DNA of 58,580 nucleotides from a virus. The stretch is from positions 1 through 58,580 of the IMG/VR virus record IMGVR_UViG_3300032431_000011. One strand, given 5' to 3'. Below, one piece after another: positions 15,382 through 23,314 of this stretch. Positions within the stretch are counted from its first letter, which is position 1; the number at the start of each line of letters is the position of its first letter. Under the pieces are notes generated by a model. The model was not told the DNA's origin. It worked only from the letters and a program-made list of their open reading frames with translations, and did no database searches. Both the position numbers and the translations under genes were made by a program.

Positions 15382-16236
15382 TTATTTATAACTTGGCATT
15401 TCCTTGCTTTCTTGAATTGCACCCATCAAAAGTGGTTGAGTTACAGCTTTAAGTTGATGTTGCAAGATAGCAGTTTTAGCAGCATTCTGAGCAACTTTTA
15501 CAACCTGTGCAGCAGAGAATCCGTCCATTTCTGGCAGCAAAATATCCCAGTCTAACTCTTCCGTTTGAGTAGTTTTGGGAAAAGAAACTTGCAACGTATG
15601 AACCAGTAGCAATTGAACTTCACGCTTGCTCGGTTTTGGTAGCTCAATCACGTCATCAAATCGTCGCCAAACCGCCGAATCTAAAGATTTGGTCAAGTTG
15701 GTTGCCATCACAATCAACCCATTGTCGGGATTGTATTCGTCTAAAACTTGCAAGAAAGTATTAACTATTCGCTTAACCTCGCCAACGTCTTTATTGTCTT
15801 CTCTTGTTCTGAGGATAGAATCACACTCATCGAAAAACAAAACGCATGGAGTTTCGCTAATCTCGTCAAAAACCTTTCTTAGATTCTTGGCTGTATCTCC
15901 TAAAAACGATGATAAAATTGAGTCAAATTGCACTTTAACCAGTGTTAAGCCAGTATTCCATGCTAGACGCTCGGCTCCAAGGGTTTTCCCACAACCAGGG
16001 ACTCCGTACAACAGAATCTTTTGCCTGTAGTGCAGGTTGTGAACAGCCAATCTAGCTCGTGCTGCATACTCGCACTCAATGCGACGGAATCGGTCTTCAA
16101 CAGCATCGGGTAGCACCATGTCGTGCCGTAGTTTTTCTCGCTCTACAATTGTTGCCATTGATAACTTGTCTCGATTCAATGGTAATGGAATCAACGTCCT
16201 TTCAAGGATTGATTGTTTAGTGGCGGTTCTAGGCAT
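15382..16236 (-). CDS. AAA-family ATPase (284 aa)
   Basis: Walker A LLYGVPGCGKTLGAERLA (about residues 76-92), Walker B VLFFDECDSI, sensor 1 VMATNL and an arginine pair DSAVWRRFDDVIELP as arginine finger. This is the single-AAA layout of FtsH/SpoVK-like remodelling ATPases, but with no protease or membrane segment. In the family, ATP hydrolysis remodels proteins or complexes. First gene of the leftward trio, divergent from the second sulfotransferase across only 34 bases. Its partner is unknown. A chaperone for virion assembly or for the adjacent modifying enzymes is a guess. Confidence 0.88.
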   Translation of the reverse strand: MPRTATKQSILERTLIPLPLNRDKLSMATIVEREKLRHDMVLPDAVEDRFRRIECEYAARARLAVHNLHYRQKILLYGVPGCGKTLGAERLAWNTGLTLVKVQFDSILSSFLGDTAKNLRKVFDEISETPCVLFFDECDSILRTREDNKDVGEVKRIVNTFLQVLDEYNPDNGLIVMATNLTKSLDSAVWRRFDDVIELPKPSKREVQLLLVHTLQVSFPKTTQTEELDWDILLPEMDGFSAAQVVKVAQNAAKTAILQHQLKAVTQPLLMGAIQESKEMPSYK

Positions 16237-16270
16237 GATATTATTGGTTTAGTGTTATTAAAATTGTATC

Positions 16271-17047
16271 ATGCAACGATTCTTTTTAGTCGGATGTCCT
16301 CGCAGTGGCACGACAATTTTTCAAAGCTTATTAGCCGCGCATCCAGAAATCAATACATTTCCAGAAACTAAGATTTTTCAATACACCTTATGGGATGGAT
16401 TTCGGCACAAACTGCCTGAGCGGTTGCAGCGTTTCTTTTATTTTAAAATAATGCGTCCAGAGTTGCTAGAACCTTTTAGAGAATGTCAGACAACTGAAGA
16501 AACGATAATATGGTTTATCGGCGTTCTGGATGGATTGACAATTGAGAACGAGAAAAATATCTGGGTAGAAAAGACACCCGAACATATATTTTTTATTCCT
16601 GAAATCCAGCGCTATGTTCCTGACGCAAGATTCATTCATATCACTAGAAACGGGTTAGATACGATTGCATCTTTGTGGGAAGCTACCCACATGACCGAAA
16701 ATCAACCATGGGGCGGACAGTGGACGTTAAATCATTGTATACAGAGATGGAAAGATTCTATCAAAATCACCGAGAAGTACGCTGAAAACAAGAATCATTT
16801 GATAGTTAAATACGAACGACTAATCTCCCACAAAGTCGAGGTATTGACTGAGTGCTGTAATTTTGTCGGCATTGGCTACAGCCCTGTCATGCTCACTGAT
16901 TACAGGTTCCAAGCTTTAAACCTGGGGGGAGGAATGCCGTGGCATCAGGGTATTGACAGAGATATTGAAGCACCCGCAATTCCTAAATACAAGAAAGTAT
17001 TTCAGCAGCAAGAGATTGAATATATCCTTGACAAAATTCAAGAGTAG
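16271..17047 (+). CDS. Second PAPS-dependent sulfotransferase (258 aa)
   Basis: MQRFFLVGCPRSGTTIFQSL carries the PAPS loop. HPEINTFPETKIF follows, then ARFIHITRNGLDTIASLWEA as the 3'-phosphate motif, and LIVKYERLISHKVEVL. It is only distantly similar to the leftward sulfotransferase at 14456, so the two probably act on different acceptors. It lies immediately before the tail-fibre gene at 17089, which makes fibre or receptor glycan sulfation an attractive but unproven idea. Confidence 0.85.
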   Translation: MQRFFLVGCPRSGTTIFQSLLAAHPEINTFPETKIFQYTLWDGFRHKLPERLQRFFYFKIMRPELLEPFRECQTTEETIIWFIGVLDGLTIENEKNIWVEKTPEHIFFIPEIQRYVPDARFIHITRNGLDTIASLWEATHMTENQPWGGQWTLNHCIQRWKDSIKITEKYAENKNHLIVKYERLISHKVEVLTECCNFVGIGYSPVMLTDYRFQALNLGGGMPWHQGIDRDIEAPAIPKYKKVFQQQEIEYILDKIQE

Positions 17048-17088
17048 ATTTGGTGACATTAACTATGAACTATTCATAATTAATATTC

Positions 17089-18822
17089 ATGCCCACTGAC
17101 ACAGGTAGGGCTTTTACTACTGCTAATTTTCTCACAGGCTTACCCGCTCTAAAGGCTATAAACTTTGGTAGCGCTGACCCCGCAGGTGTGTGGTTTGTAG
17201 TTCCAAATGTTTCAACAAACAATATCGAAGTTTGGGTCTGGCAACCAGCGTCAGTAGTCGCACCTGACGAAATCTCTGTCGTGCGACCGGATTCGGTAAT
17301 TCCGGGGAGTCCGGGACGCTGCATTCAAAGCCTTAAATTAGACGTATCTCAGATTGTAGGCATTCTGGGTTCTATTGCAAATTTAAGCACCAACGGCCTG
17401 ATTAAAAAAGATGGGAACATTGCGAGCACGGCTACTCTCAGTGCCTTTGGAGAAACCTTAATTGATGATGCTGACAGTGCAGCAGGGAGGGTTACGCTCG
17501 GATTAGGTAGTGTAAACAATACGGCTGATGCCGCCAAAAGTGTTGCAAGCGCGGCAACTCTAACACCTGGAAGAAATATCAACGGTGTTCTTTTTGACGG
17601 TTCAAATAACATTACTCTAACTGCTGCAAATTTAGGGCTTGGCAGTGTAGACAATACTTCCGACGCTGGTAAACCTATTTCGAGCGCTACTCAAACCGCA
17701 CTTAATTTAAAAGCTAATTTAGCTAGTCCTACTTTTACTGGGAATTTAGTTATACCTAGCACTGCCGGAACTTCTGTAGGCACTGTTTGGAGGAACGTTA
17801 ACAATCTAGAGTACAAAGATAGTTTAAACGTTACTCAGATACTTTTAAATAGTGCTGGAAATCTAGTTAACTTATCTAATAAGCAGACAGCCTTAAACAC
17901 TTTATCGGGAACTCAAGTAGGCAATAGAGTTCTGAGAAGCGACGGGACTAATGTAACATTATCTCAAGTCAGCCTAACAACTGATGTTATTAATGTTTTA
18001 CCTGGAACTTTAGGAGGAACTGGGCAATCGGTTTATACCGTTGGAGACGTACTGTTTGCTAGTACGACTACCGCTCTTTCCAAATTAGCTAATGTAGCTA
18101 CTGGAAATACTTTAATCTCTGGCGGGGTTGGAGTTGCGCCTAGTTATGGGAAAGTTGGGCTAACTACTCATATAAGTGGAGTTTTACCTATTTCCAATGG
18201 GGGGACTGAAAGTGCTACTCAGAATTTTGTAGACTTAACTGCTGCTCAAACTGTTGCAGGGGCTAAAACTTTTACCGCACCAATAGCTATTACTAACACC
18301 ACTCAATCAACGTCGTCAACAACTGGAGCTTTAGTAGTAAACGGAGGAGCAGGAATCGGAGGAAATTGCAATGTAGCAGGTTACTTAACTCAGGCGGATA
18401 GACAATTTCGTAGCGCTGCTAGTACAAGTCAATCACTCACTTTAGGCGTGGCGACTAAGATTACGCTAGGAGATATTATAACAAATACAGGTAGCCAATA
18501 TGTTTCAGCTACTTCTAGATTAGTAGCCACTGGGAATGAAGTGTGGAGGATTACAGTATATATTACATTTAATCTAAGTATGGCAAATAGGATACTACTT
18601 TATGTTCACAAAAACGGTGTCGAGGTATCTGGGCTTTCACGGATTTTAGACAATCCCACAAATGCAGGATTCTTTGCAATAACCCTTACTATTCCTGAAT
18701 TTCCTTTAGTGAATAATGACTTTTTAGAGGTTTTTGCTCAACCTATAGGTTCTGGCACTGTTGATGTATACGGTGATGCAAGCCTTAATGCTTCTTTTTG
18801 GTATGGAAACAGAATAAGATAA
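17089..18822 (+). CDS. Tail fibre protein with phage repeat motifs (577 aa)
   Basis: Contains the classic tail-fibre repeat: LGLGSVNNTADAAKSVASA and LGLGSVDNTSDAGKPISSA, then LASPTFTGNLVIPS. Later come stretches such as VLPISNGGTESATQNF and ALVVNGGAGIGGNC typical of fibre shafts. The C-terminal 150 residues (SASFWYGN end) form a non-repetitive tip, probably receptor binding. The N-terminus (TDTGRAFTTANFLTGL) resembles attachment domains for the tail. Located between a sulfotransferase and a small chaperone-sized gene. Confidence 0.88.
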   Translation: MPTDTGRAFTTANFLTGLPALKAINFGSADPAGVWFVVPNVSTNNIEVWVWQPASVVAPDEISVVRPDSVIPGSPGRCIQSLKLDVSQIVGILGSIANLSTNGLIKKDGNIASTATLSAFGETLIDDADSAAGRVTLGLGSVNNTADAAKSVASAATLTPGRNINGVLFDGSNNITLTAANLGLGSVDNTSDAGKPISSATQTALNLKANLASPTFTGNLVIPSTAGTSVGTVWRNVNNLEYKDSLNVTQILLNSAGNLVNLSNKQTALNTLSGTQVGNRVLRSDGTNVTLSQVSLTTDVINVLPGTLGGTGQSVYTVGDVLFASTTTALSKLANVATGNTLISGGVGVAPSYGKVGLTTHISGVLPISNGGTESATQNFVDLTAAQTVAGAKTFTAPIAITNTTQSTSSTTGALVVNGGAGIGGNCNVAGYLTQADRQFRSAASTSQSLTLGVATKITLGDIITNTGSQYVSATSRLVATGNEVWRITVYITFNLSMANRILLYVHKNGVEVSGLSRILDNPTNAGFFAITLTIPEFPLVNNDFLEVFAQPIGSGTVDVYGDASLNASFWYGNRIR

Positions 18823-18826
18823 TAAT

Positions 18827-19381
18827 ATGAAACTACAAACCGAACTAACCTCAACTAAAATCCAAATTGACGAAATCAGTCGATTAGAGTACGACAATGG
18901 AATTCTAACTGTTTACTTTTCTAAATCCCTAAAAATAGGAGATGAAGAAATGGAAGCGGTGTTTGATATTAGTAACCCTGTTAAACTAAATATCGCAGAA
19001 ATTCAAACCGCGTTAGATACAATTTTTACGGTAGCGTTTAATGCGAGGACGACGCAATTATCAACACCCGCAGACGGAACTATTGTGATACCACCTGATT
19101 ACAGGGGATTCTACAACGAATTAATCACAACTCAAATCTTCGCCATTGCGCGACAGCAAGCGGGTGAAAATACGCAGGCTAACGCGGCGTACACAGACTT
19201 TGCGCTAGCACTATCTAGTGCGGTTTCTGGGAGCGTGAACTTGATAGCGCTGCAAGTTTGCCTAGATGAAATACTGACTGCTTTAGCCGATGTTCTACAA
19301 CAAGAGGATTTGAGTGCGATGAACGACTTGATAGAAAAATATCGCATACCTATTTTGATAGCAGGATTAGTGCAGCCTTAA
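18827..19381 (+). CDS. Hypothetical protein after tail fibre, assembly factor candidate (184 aa)
   Basis: Starts 4 bases after the fibre gene. The N-terminal 60 residues are beta-rich (EYDNGILTVYFSKSLKIGDE). The C-terminal part is helical (AIARQQAGENTQANAAYTDF, CLDEILTALADVLQQEDLSAM). The coupling and size fit a fibre assembly or cap protein, but no family is recognised. It ends four bases into the convergent leftward gene. Confidence 0.65.
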   Translation: MKLQTELTSTKIQIDEISRLEYDNGILTVYFSKSLKIGDEEMEAVFDISNPVKLNIAEIQTALDTIFTVAFNARTTQLSTPADGTIVIPPDYRGFYNELITTQIFAIARQQAGENTQANAAYTDFALALSSAVSGSVNLIALQVCLDEILTALADVLQQEDLSAMNDLIEKYRIPILIAGLVQP

Positions 19382-19665
19382 CTATTGTGAACAAGGTAAT
19401 ATCTTGAATTACTTCGGACTATTTTCTTGTCCTTTTCAAGGTCTAGCAAGTATGTCCTCGTATAGTGTACTGGAATCTTGGTTGATTCAACCAATTGCTC
19501 TATTGTCTGACCGCTTTGGGTCTGCAATGCGTTTACAATTGTATCTAACAGTTTTTGCCTTGGCATAGGGGGCTTACCAACTGATAGGGTTTGCTTTTTC
19601 TTGAAGGTTTCGTCTTCAACAATCGAGAACGAACCATCAGCTTGAATAACTTTCATTTTTGGCAT
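19378..19665 (-). CDS. Small winged-helix-like protein (95 aa)
   Basis: The start at 19665 (MPKMKVIQADGSF) follows GGAG at the right spacing; a TTG at 19677 is less likely. The C-terminal half (RQKLLDTIVNALQTQSGQTI, YTRTYLLDLEKDKKIVRSNS) has the look of a winged helix with a basic wing. Overlaps the stop of the HTH gene upstream, so it is in one operon with that gene, the RusA-like gene and the nuclease. Probably regulatory. Confidence 0.6.
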   Translation of the reverse strand: MPKMKVIQADGSFSIVEDETFKKKQTLSVGKPPMPRQKLLDTIVNALQTQSGQTIEQLVESTKIPVHYTRTYLLDLEKDKKIVRSNSRYYLVHNS

Positions 19666-19994
19666 TTCAATCTCCAAGTTGTCGAGCGTAAGTAATCAAC
19701 GTTGGGCAATATAGATTTGACAGCGGTTTGTTCGCGGATAGCTTGCAACCAACGTTTGTCAATTTGAAGTTGATAACTAAGTTTTGGTATAAGCCAATCC
19801 CATTCACTAGACCTAATGTCTATTCGGGCGTTTTCTATTTTTGAATAGGTGATGTGGTCTATTTGATGTGTACGGTCTGAAAGCTCAACAGCTAACTCCT
19901 TTTGAGATAAACGTATTTTTCGCCGACCACCAAACAGCACTCTATCGAAAGTTATCAGTGATTGCATTTCATTATTGTCGTTGTCGTCAATCAT
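19653..19994 (-). CDS. XRE-type helix-turn-helix protein (113 aa)
   Basis: FGGRRKIRLSQKELAVELSD, HITYSKIENARIDIRSSEWD is a Cro/CI-type HTH (recognition helix around ITYSKIEN). The tail KRWLQAIREQTAVK is basic. It overlaps the preceding resolvase gene by 8 bases. A small repressor or operon regulator is likely. Confidence 0.7.
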   Translation of the reverse strand: MIDDNDNNEMQSLITFDRVLFGGRRKIRLSQKELAVELSDRTHQIDHITYSKIENARIDIRSSEWDWLIPKLSYQLQIDKRWLQAIREQTAVKSILPNVDYLRSTTWRLKCQK

Positions 19995-20442
19995 TTTTGT
20001 CGCCCTCTATTCTAATAAATTGGCTGCCGTAAAGCGGAACGTCTGATAAGCGTAATAGCACTTCTCCTGTTCCATAAACTTTAGGGTCTTTCGTGCTGTC
20101 GTTAAAAGCCCAATGAAGAATAGGATTTTGAATATACCTATTTGAGTCATCTTGAAAAATCTTAGACTTCACAAGAACGTCTGAAATAACTTTTTCACCT
20201 ACAGACGAAAGATTTGAAGCATCTCTATTCAGAAACTTTTTACTACTACCAAATATCGTCCACTCCCATTCGGTATGTACTTTTAAAAACGGCTCAATCC
20301 CAATGAGATTGTCAGAGACAATTTTCCTGTAAGGTTTTAAAAGTTTTTCTCGCGCCGCCCAGTGTGTCCGCATAAACGGATTTAACGAGATTGGCGGAAG
20401 AGGTAGTACGATTTCAATAATGCGGGGACTCAGTTGCTTCAT
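19987..20442 (-). CDS. RusA-like Holliday junction resolvase candidate (151 aa)
   Basis: The start LPLPPISLNPFMRTHWAARE resembles the RusA N-terminus (P-x-x-x-N-x-x-x-x-H). Acidic residues appear as RDASNLSSVGEKVISDVL and KIFQDDSNRYI, spaced like the RusA catalytic aspartates (D-x-D-N, D-x-L, DD). RusA resolves four-way junctions during phage recombination. It overlaps neighbours on both sides (4 and 8 bases) in a tight operon with a nuclease and two small DNA-binding proteins. Confidence 0.6.
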   Translation of the reverse strand: MKQLSPRIIEIVLPLPPISLNPFMRTHWAAREKLLKPYRKIVSDNLIGIEPFLKVHTEWEWTIFGSSKKFLNRDASNLSSVGEKVISDVLVKSKIFQDDSNRYIQNPILHWAFNDSTKDPKVYGTGEVLLRLSDVPLYGSQFIRIEGDKND

Positions 20443-20918
20443 TTGATGTTAAAAATAGCGTGAGAGGCTAACTGGAACACTGGAATAGGCACAAGCAAAC
20501 CAGAACTTTTGTAATCTTTATTTTTGCAATCTCTGCGCTGACAGGTTTTTGTCCATTCTTGTGCGGACATCTTAAGTTTGCCAAAATCAACGACAAAAGC
20601 TGTTTCACGCAAAACTAAATAATAAATCAACCAGTCAGCTTTGCTAGTGTACAACCAACCTCGGACATCTGGTCGCCCCTGTCTAATTACAGAATGAGTC
20701 TCAATGAATACGTTTCCCGTATCGTGAAAATCGGTCTTATATTCTATCAAACATGGAAACGTTACTTCGCCACGTTTCGGAATATAAAACCTATCAATGC
20801 CTTCTTTTTGAAGCTCAAAAGGAACTTCCTTAATATCGTACCAGCGGGAGAAGAGAAAGTCTAACCTTTCTTCTCCGTCTAGTCCTAGCTGCTTTTGTTG
20901 TTGAAAATCATACATCAC
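20439..20918 (-). CDS. PD-(D/E)XK-like nuclease (159 aa)
   Basis: An early acidic helix GLDGEERLDFLFSRW, then GIDRFYIPKRGEV and PCLIEYKTDF give the E...D...EYK pattern of PD-(D/E)XK nucleases (D in GIDRFYI, E and K in IEYK). RQGRPDVRGWLYTSKADWLI fits the following helix. Family members include phage recombination exonucleases and Holliday-type resolvases. It sits next to the RusA-like gene, so DNA recombination or repair is likely. Confidence 0.6.
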   Translation of the reverse strand: MMYDFQQQKQLGLDGEERLDFLFSRWYDIKEVPFELQKEGIDRFYIPKRGEVTFPCLIEYKTDFHDTGNVFIETHSVIRQGRPDVRGWLYTSKADWLIYYLVLRETAFVVDFGKLKMSAQEWTKTCQRRDCKNKDYKSSGLLVPIPVFQLASHAIFNIK

Positions 20919-21133
20919 ACCCAGTCCTTGCCTACGCGGGTTGTGCCTGGTACAACAACATCAACTAGCTCGGGAATATGAAGGCGATGCTTTCTTAATA
21001 TTGCTTCGCTCTCACTGGATTTTCTTCTATCGGAACCGGGACTCGGAGGTTTTTCCGTGTCGCTTGATTCGTGTACAATTAAAGTAGAAGCTACCGGAAG
21101 TTCGACGTTGCATGATAGAAACATGATTGTCAT
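20915..21133 (-). CDS. Hypothetical protein (72 aa)
   Basis: MTIMFLSCNVELPVASTLIV followed by a polar Ser/Pro/Glu-rich middle and basic RKHRLHIPEL. An inner ATG at 21124 is better placed after GAGGA and may be the true start. It overlaps the nuclease gene by four bases. No family recognised. Confidence 0.5.
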   Translation of the reverse strand: MTIMFLSCNVELPVASTLIVHESSDTEKPPSPGSDRRKSSESEAILRKHRLHIPELVDVVVPGTTRVGKDWV

Positions 21134-21165
21134 TCCTCTGTTGATTTTAAATCAGTCTAACACAG

Positions 21166-21558
21166 CTAGAACAGGGAAAGCTGGTTAGGGTTGAAGTTGG
21201 CTTTTCTTCTTTCGTTGTACTCGTTTACTTTGCGGGGTTTTCTGTACGCTTGTCGCCACATCTGATAGTGCCTTACGGCAATACCAGTAGACAAAAACTC
21301 CGCAACTAACCGAATTTCCTGACACCAGACTTTGTAGGGGTGATTGGCCCGCATTCCAAACGGATACTTATTGGCGGATATCCATTTTTTACATCCGTCA
21401 ATGTTGACAGATTTACCTAAACACAACTGCTGCGCTTCGTATTCTAAAAGTCCGCTGGCAATAGTATTGACCGAATACTTTTGCCAGTCTGTTAACAGCT
21501 TATTATGTGCTTTCAATGCTTGCCCCTGCGCCGTGGTCTGCTGCGTTCTACCATGCAA
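21166..21558 (-). CDS. Hypothetical protein ending in a sliding-clamp motif (130 aa)
   Basis: Helical and basic (AHNKLLTDWQKYSVNTIASG, HYQMWRQAYRKPRKVNEYNE), ending exactly in NPNQLSLF. QLSLF is the textbook beta-clamp (DnaN) binding peptide, and the terminal position is usual. This predicts recruitment to the replication fork. The fold is not recognised. It starts within the upstream gene's end. Confidence 0.6.
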   Translation of the reverse strand: MHGRTQQTTAQGQALKAHNKLLTDWQKYSVNTIASGLLEYEAQQLCLGKSVNIDGCKKWISANKYPFGMRANHPYKVWCQEIRLVAEFLSTGIAVRHYQMWRQAYRKPRKVNEYNERRKANFNPNQLSLF

Positions 21559-21713
21559 CTTTCGGTGCGTCCTAAGCTTGCCGAGCGATAGTCTTCACTG
21601 AGTACCAATTTTTGATACCGTTCCGCTAAATCTTGGGCTTTGTTTAGTGGATAGTCGCGATAGAATCTGTCAATTTGCTCTTGTACGGCGGCGGGTAGCG
21701 GTTGGTTTTCCAT
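21513..21713 (-). CDS. Hypothetical protein (66 aa)
   Basis: The start MENQPLPAAVQEQIDRFYRD is taken at the ATG at 21713; the longer frame starts with GTG. Mostly helical (LNKAQDLAERYQKLVLSEDY) with an arginine-rich end (RSRPRRRGKH) that overlaps the next gene by 46 bases. No family recognised. Confidence 0.5.
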   Translation of the reverse strand: MENQPLPAAVQEQIDRFYRDYPLNKAQDLAERYQKLVLSEDYRSASLGRTESCMVERSRPRRRGKH

Positions 21714-21767
21714 GTGTTTCACAAGTGAGCAACTAGGTAGAAAAACTACCTAGTTGTAAGATTAGGA

Positions 21768-22481
21768 CTAGAGCTCAGACGCACTTGCAGGAAGTGCGTT
21801 AGCTGTTGCGGATGCTAAGCGTTGCTGCAACTGCAAGCTGTCTTGCGCGTTTCCACCTACTAATGCTGCTAACTCTTCAACGCTGAGGTTGTCTACGCAC
21901 TGCATCATTCGCGTTCCCTGTAAATCGACTAATCGACTAGCGTTTATTGGGTCTGATAGAAGCGCCGCCGCTTGCTCAATAATCGCGTATTGAACGTCGG
22001 AACGTTCGCTCCAAGTCCATTTTAGGGTGTAGTAATTGACTGGTCTGACTACTCCACTGTCATCTGGTTTTTGCCCAGATTGCTTGACAAACTCAGGGGT
22101 GAAAACACCCAAGGCTGGTTCGATTCCTTTTGACTGAACCTCTGCGATAAGATTGTTGAAAACGTCTAAGTTACGGTTCTTGAGGTAAGTTACCATTACC
22201 ACACCTTGAGGGAGTTCGCCACTTTCTGCTATGAACCAAAGCTGACCCCATAATGTATTGCTAGTTTGACCAAGCGAACCAAAGAAGCGAGAGAACTTGA
22301 GAATTGTCATCGAACATTTTGAGCCGTAGTCCCTGTCTCCAATTGTCCATTGCCCCGACTGACAGTTGTTGCGAACATTCATTGCCGAACTAGGCAGTAG
22401 TACAGCATCTTTGGGTTTTGCGCCGAATACCGAAAAGTCTGAAAAGTCTGAAAATTTCGATTTGTTGTTAGTAGCAGTCAT
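21768..22481 (-). CDS. Hypothetical early protein, possible ssDNA-binding role (237 aa)
   Basis: The N-terminus KFSDFSDFSVFGAKPKDAV includes an SDFSDFSVF repeat. A beta-rich middle (QWTIGDRDYGSKCSMTILKF, LWGQLWFIAESGELPQGVVM) precedes KWTWSERSDVQYAIIEQAAA and a Gln/Ala-rich tail (QDSLQLQQRLASATANALPA). The layout of a beta domain plus a low-complexity tail, with DNA-metabolism neighbours, is compatible with a single-strand binding or annealing accessory protein, but no diagnostic motif is seen. Confidence 0.6.
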   Translation of the reverse strand: MTATNNKSKFSDFSDFSVFGAKPKDAVLLPSSAMNVRNNCQSGQWTIGDRDYGSKCSMTILKFSRFFGSLGQTSNTLWGQLWFIAESGELPQGVVMVTYLKNRNLDVFNNLIAEVQSKGIEPALGVFTPEFVKQSGQKPDDSGVVRPVNYYTLKWTWSERSDVQYAIIEQAAALLSDPINASRLVDLQGTRMMQCVDNLSVEELAALVGGNAQDSLQLQQRLASATANALPASASEL

Positions 22482-22582
22482 CTGTTTTTAGGTTTAGGTT
22501 TTGGGTTCGTTTGCGACTATAGCTAGTTAACCACACGCACTTAATGGCAGGTGTCGCCAATCGAATTAAGGCTTGATATTTC

Positions 22583-22804
22583 TTACCAGTAATTCGTATA
22601 CGTTGCTTTGCCGTCTCTGACGATTCTAAGTTGAATTGGGTTTCTAACATCCGTCAGTGGCCAGTTACACGGGATTCCGTCATAATCTTTAGCTTGACTT
22701 GCATGAATCCTACTAAACTCAAACATTGCAGATTCTTTAGTAAATCGGATTACAGATTGTCTCTCAAGTCTTTTGGCTATTTCTGAAATCTTAGGATGCA
22801 GCAT
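22583..22804 (-). CDS. Hypothetical protein (73 aa)
   Basis: MLHPKISEIAKRLERQSVIR, FEFSRIHASQAKDYDGIPCN, RIVRDGKATYTNYW. Small and basic in its first half. The alternative frame at 22468-22650 overlaps it and looks like a shadow. Family unknown. Confidence 0.55.
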   Translation of the reverse strand: MLHPKISEIAKRLERQSVIRFTKESAMFEFSRIHASQAKDYDGIPCNWPLTDVRNPIQLRIVRDGKATYTNYW

Positions 22805-22879
22805 TTCTAATACCTTGATATGGTTTAAATGTAGAATACTAGCACTTTTGGCTCCCGCTAGAACTGAGCGCCAATCAAA

Positions 22880-23272
22880 TCAATAAGTTAATTGTAGTTT
22901 TGGTTGACCTTTGCTAGGTTTAGATGCTTCTAGAGCGTCAACAAACTGCTTAGCTAGTGAAACTACGACATCTTCCGTTTCCCATCTTGCGCTACCTAAA
23001 TCAATCAAGTGTAGGTTAATTGATTCAGTCTCCCAAGCTTGCTCGTAACCGCTAACCATTACTCTTTGCTCACTCCAATCATAAAGAATCTGATAATCTT
23101 TATACCAACGAAAGAACTCTAAATCATCGTTTTCGCAAAAATCAGCAACGTACTTTTTTGTCGTGAATCCGCCATTTTCTTCAATTTCGTCAGAAAAATA
23201 AGTTGCTAGACAGAATCGAGGGTCTGTCGGTTGAAAAATCGGGACTGAAGGAAACCATTCGGGGTGAGTCAT
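22880..23272 (-). CDS. Hypothetical protein (130 aa)
   Basis: Aromatic and acidic (MTHPEWFPSVPIFQPTDPRF, FCENDDLEFFRWYKDYQILY), with a helical C-terminus VVSLAKQFVDALEASKPSK. No known family. It lies in the leftward early operon after the 377-residue gene. Confidence 0.65.
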   Translation of the reverse strand: MTHPEWFPSVPIFQPTDPRFCLATYFSDEIEENGGFTTKKYVADFCENDDLEFFRWYKDYQILYDWSEQRVMVSGYEQAWETESINLHLIDLGSARWETEDVVVSLAKQFVDALEASKPSKGQPKLQLTY

Positions 23273-23314
23273 TATTTAATGTGGCGATAAGGGGCAAAGA
23301 TGCCCCGGTTAACT

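Noticed and set aside
22468-22650. Leftward 60-residue ORF
   Set aside because: Overlaps the better 22583-22804 candidate and has an implausible composition.
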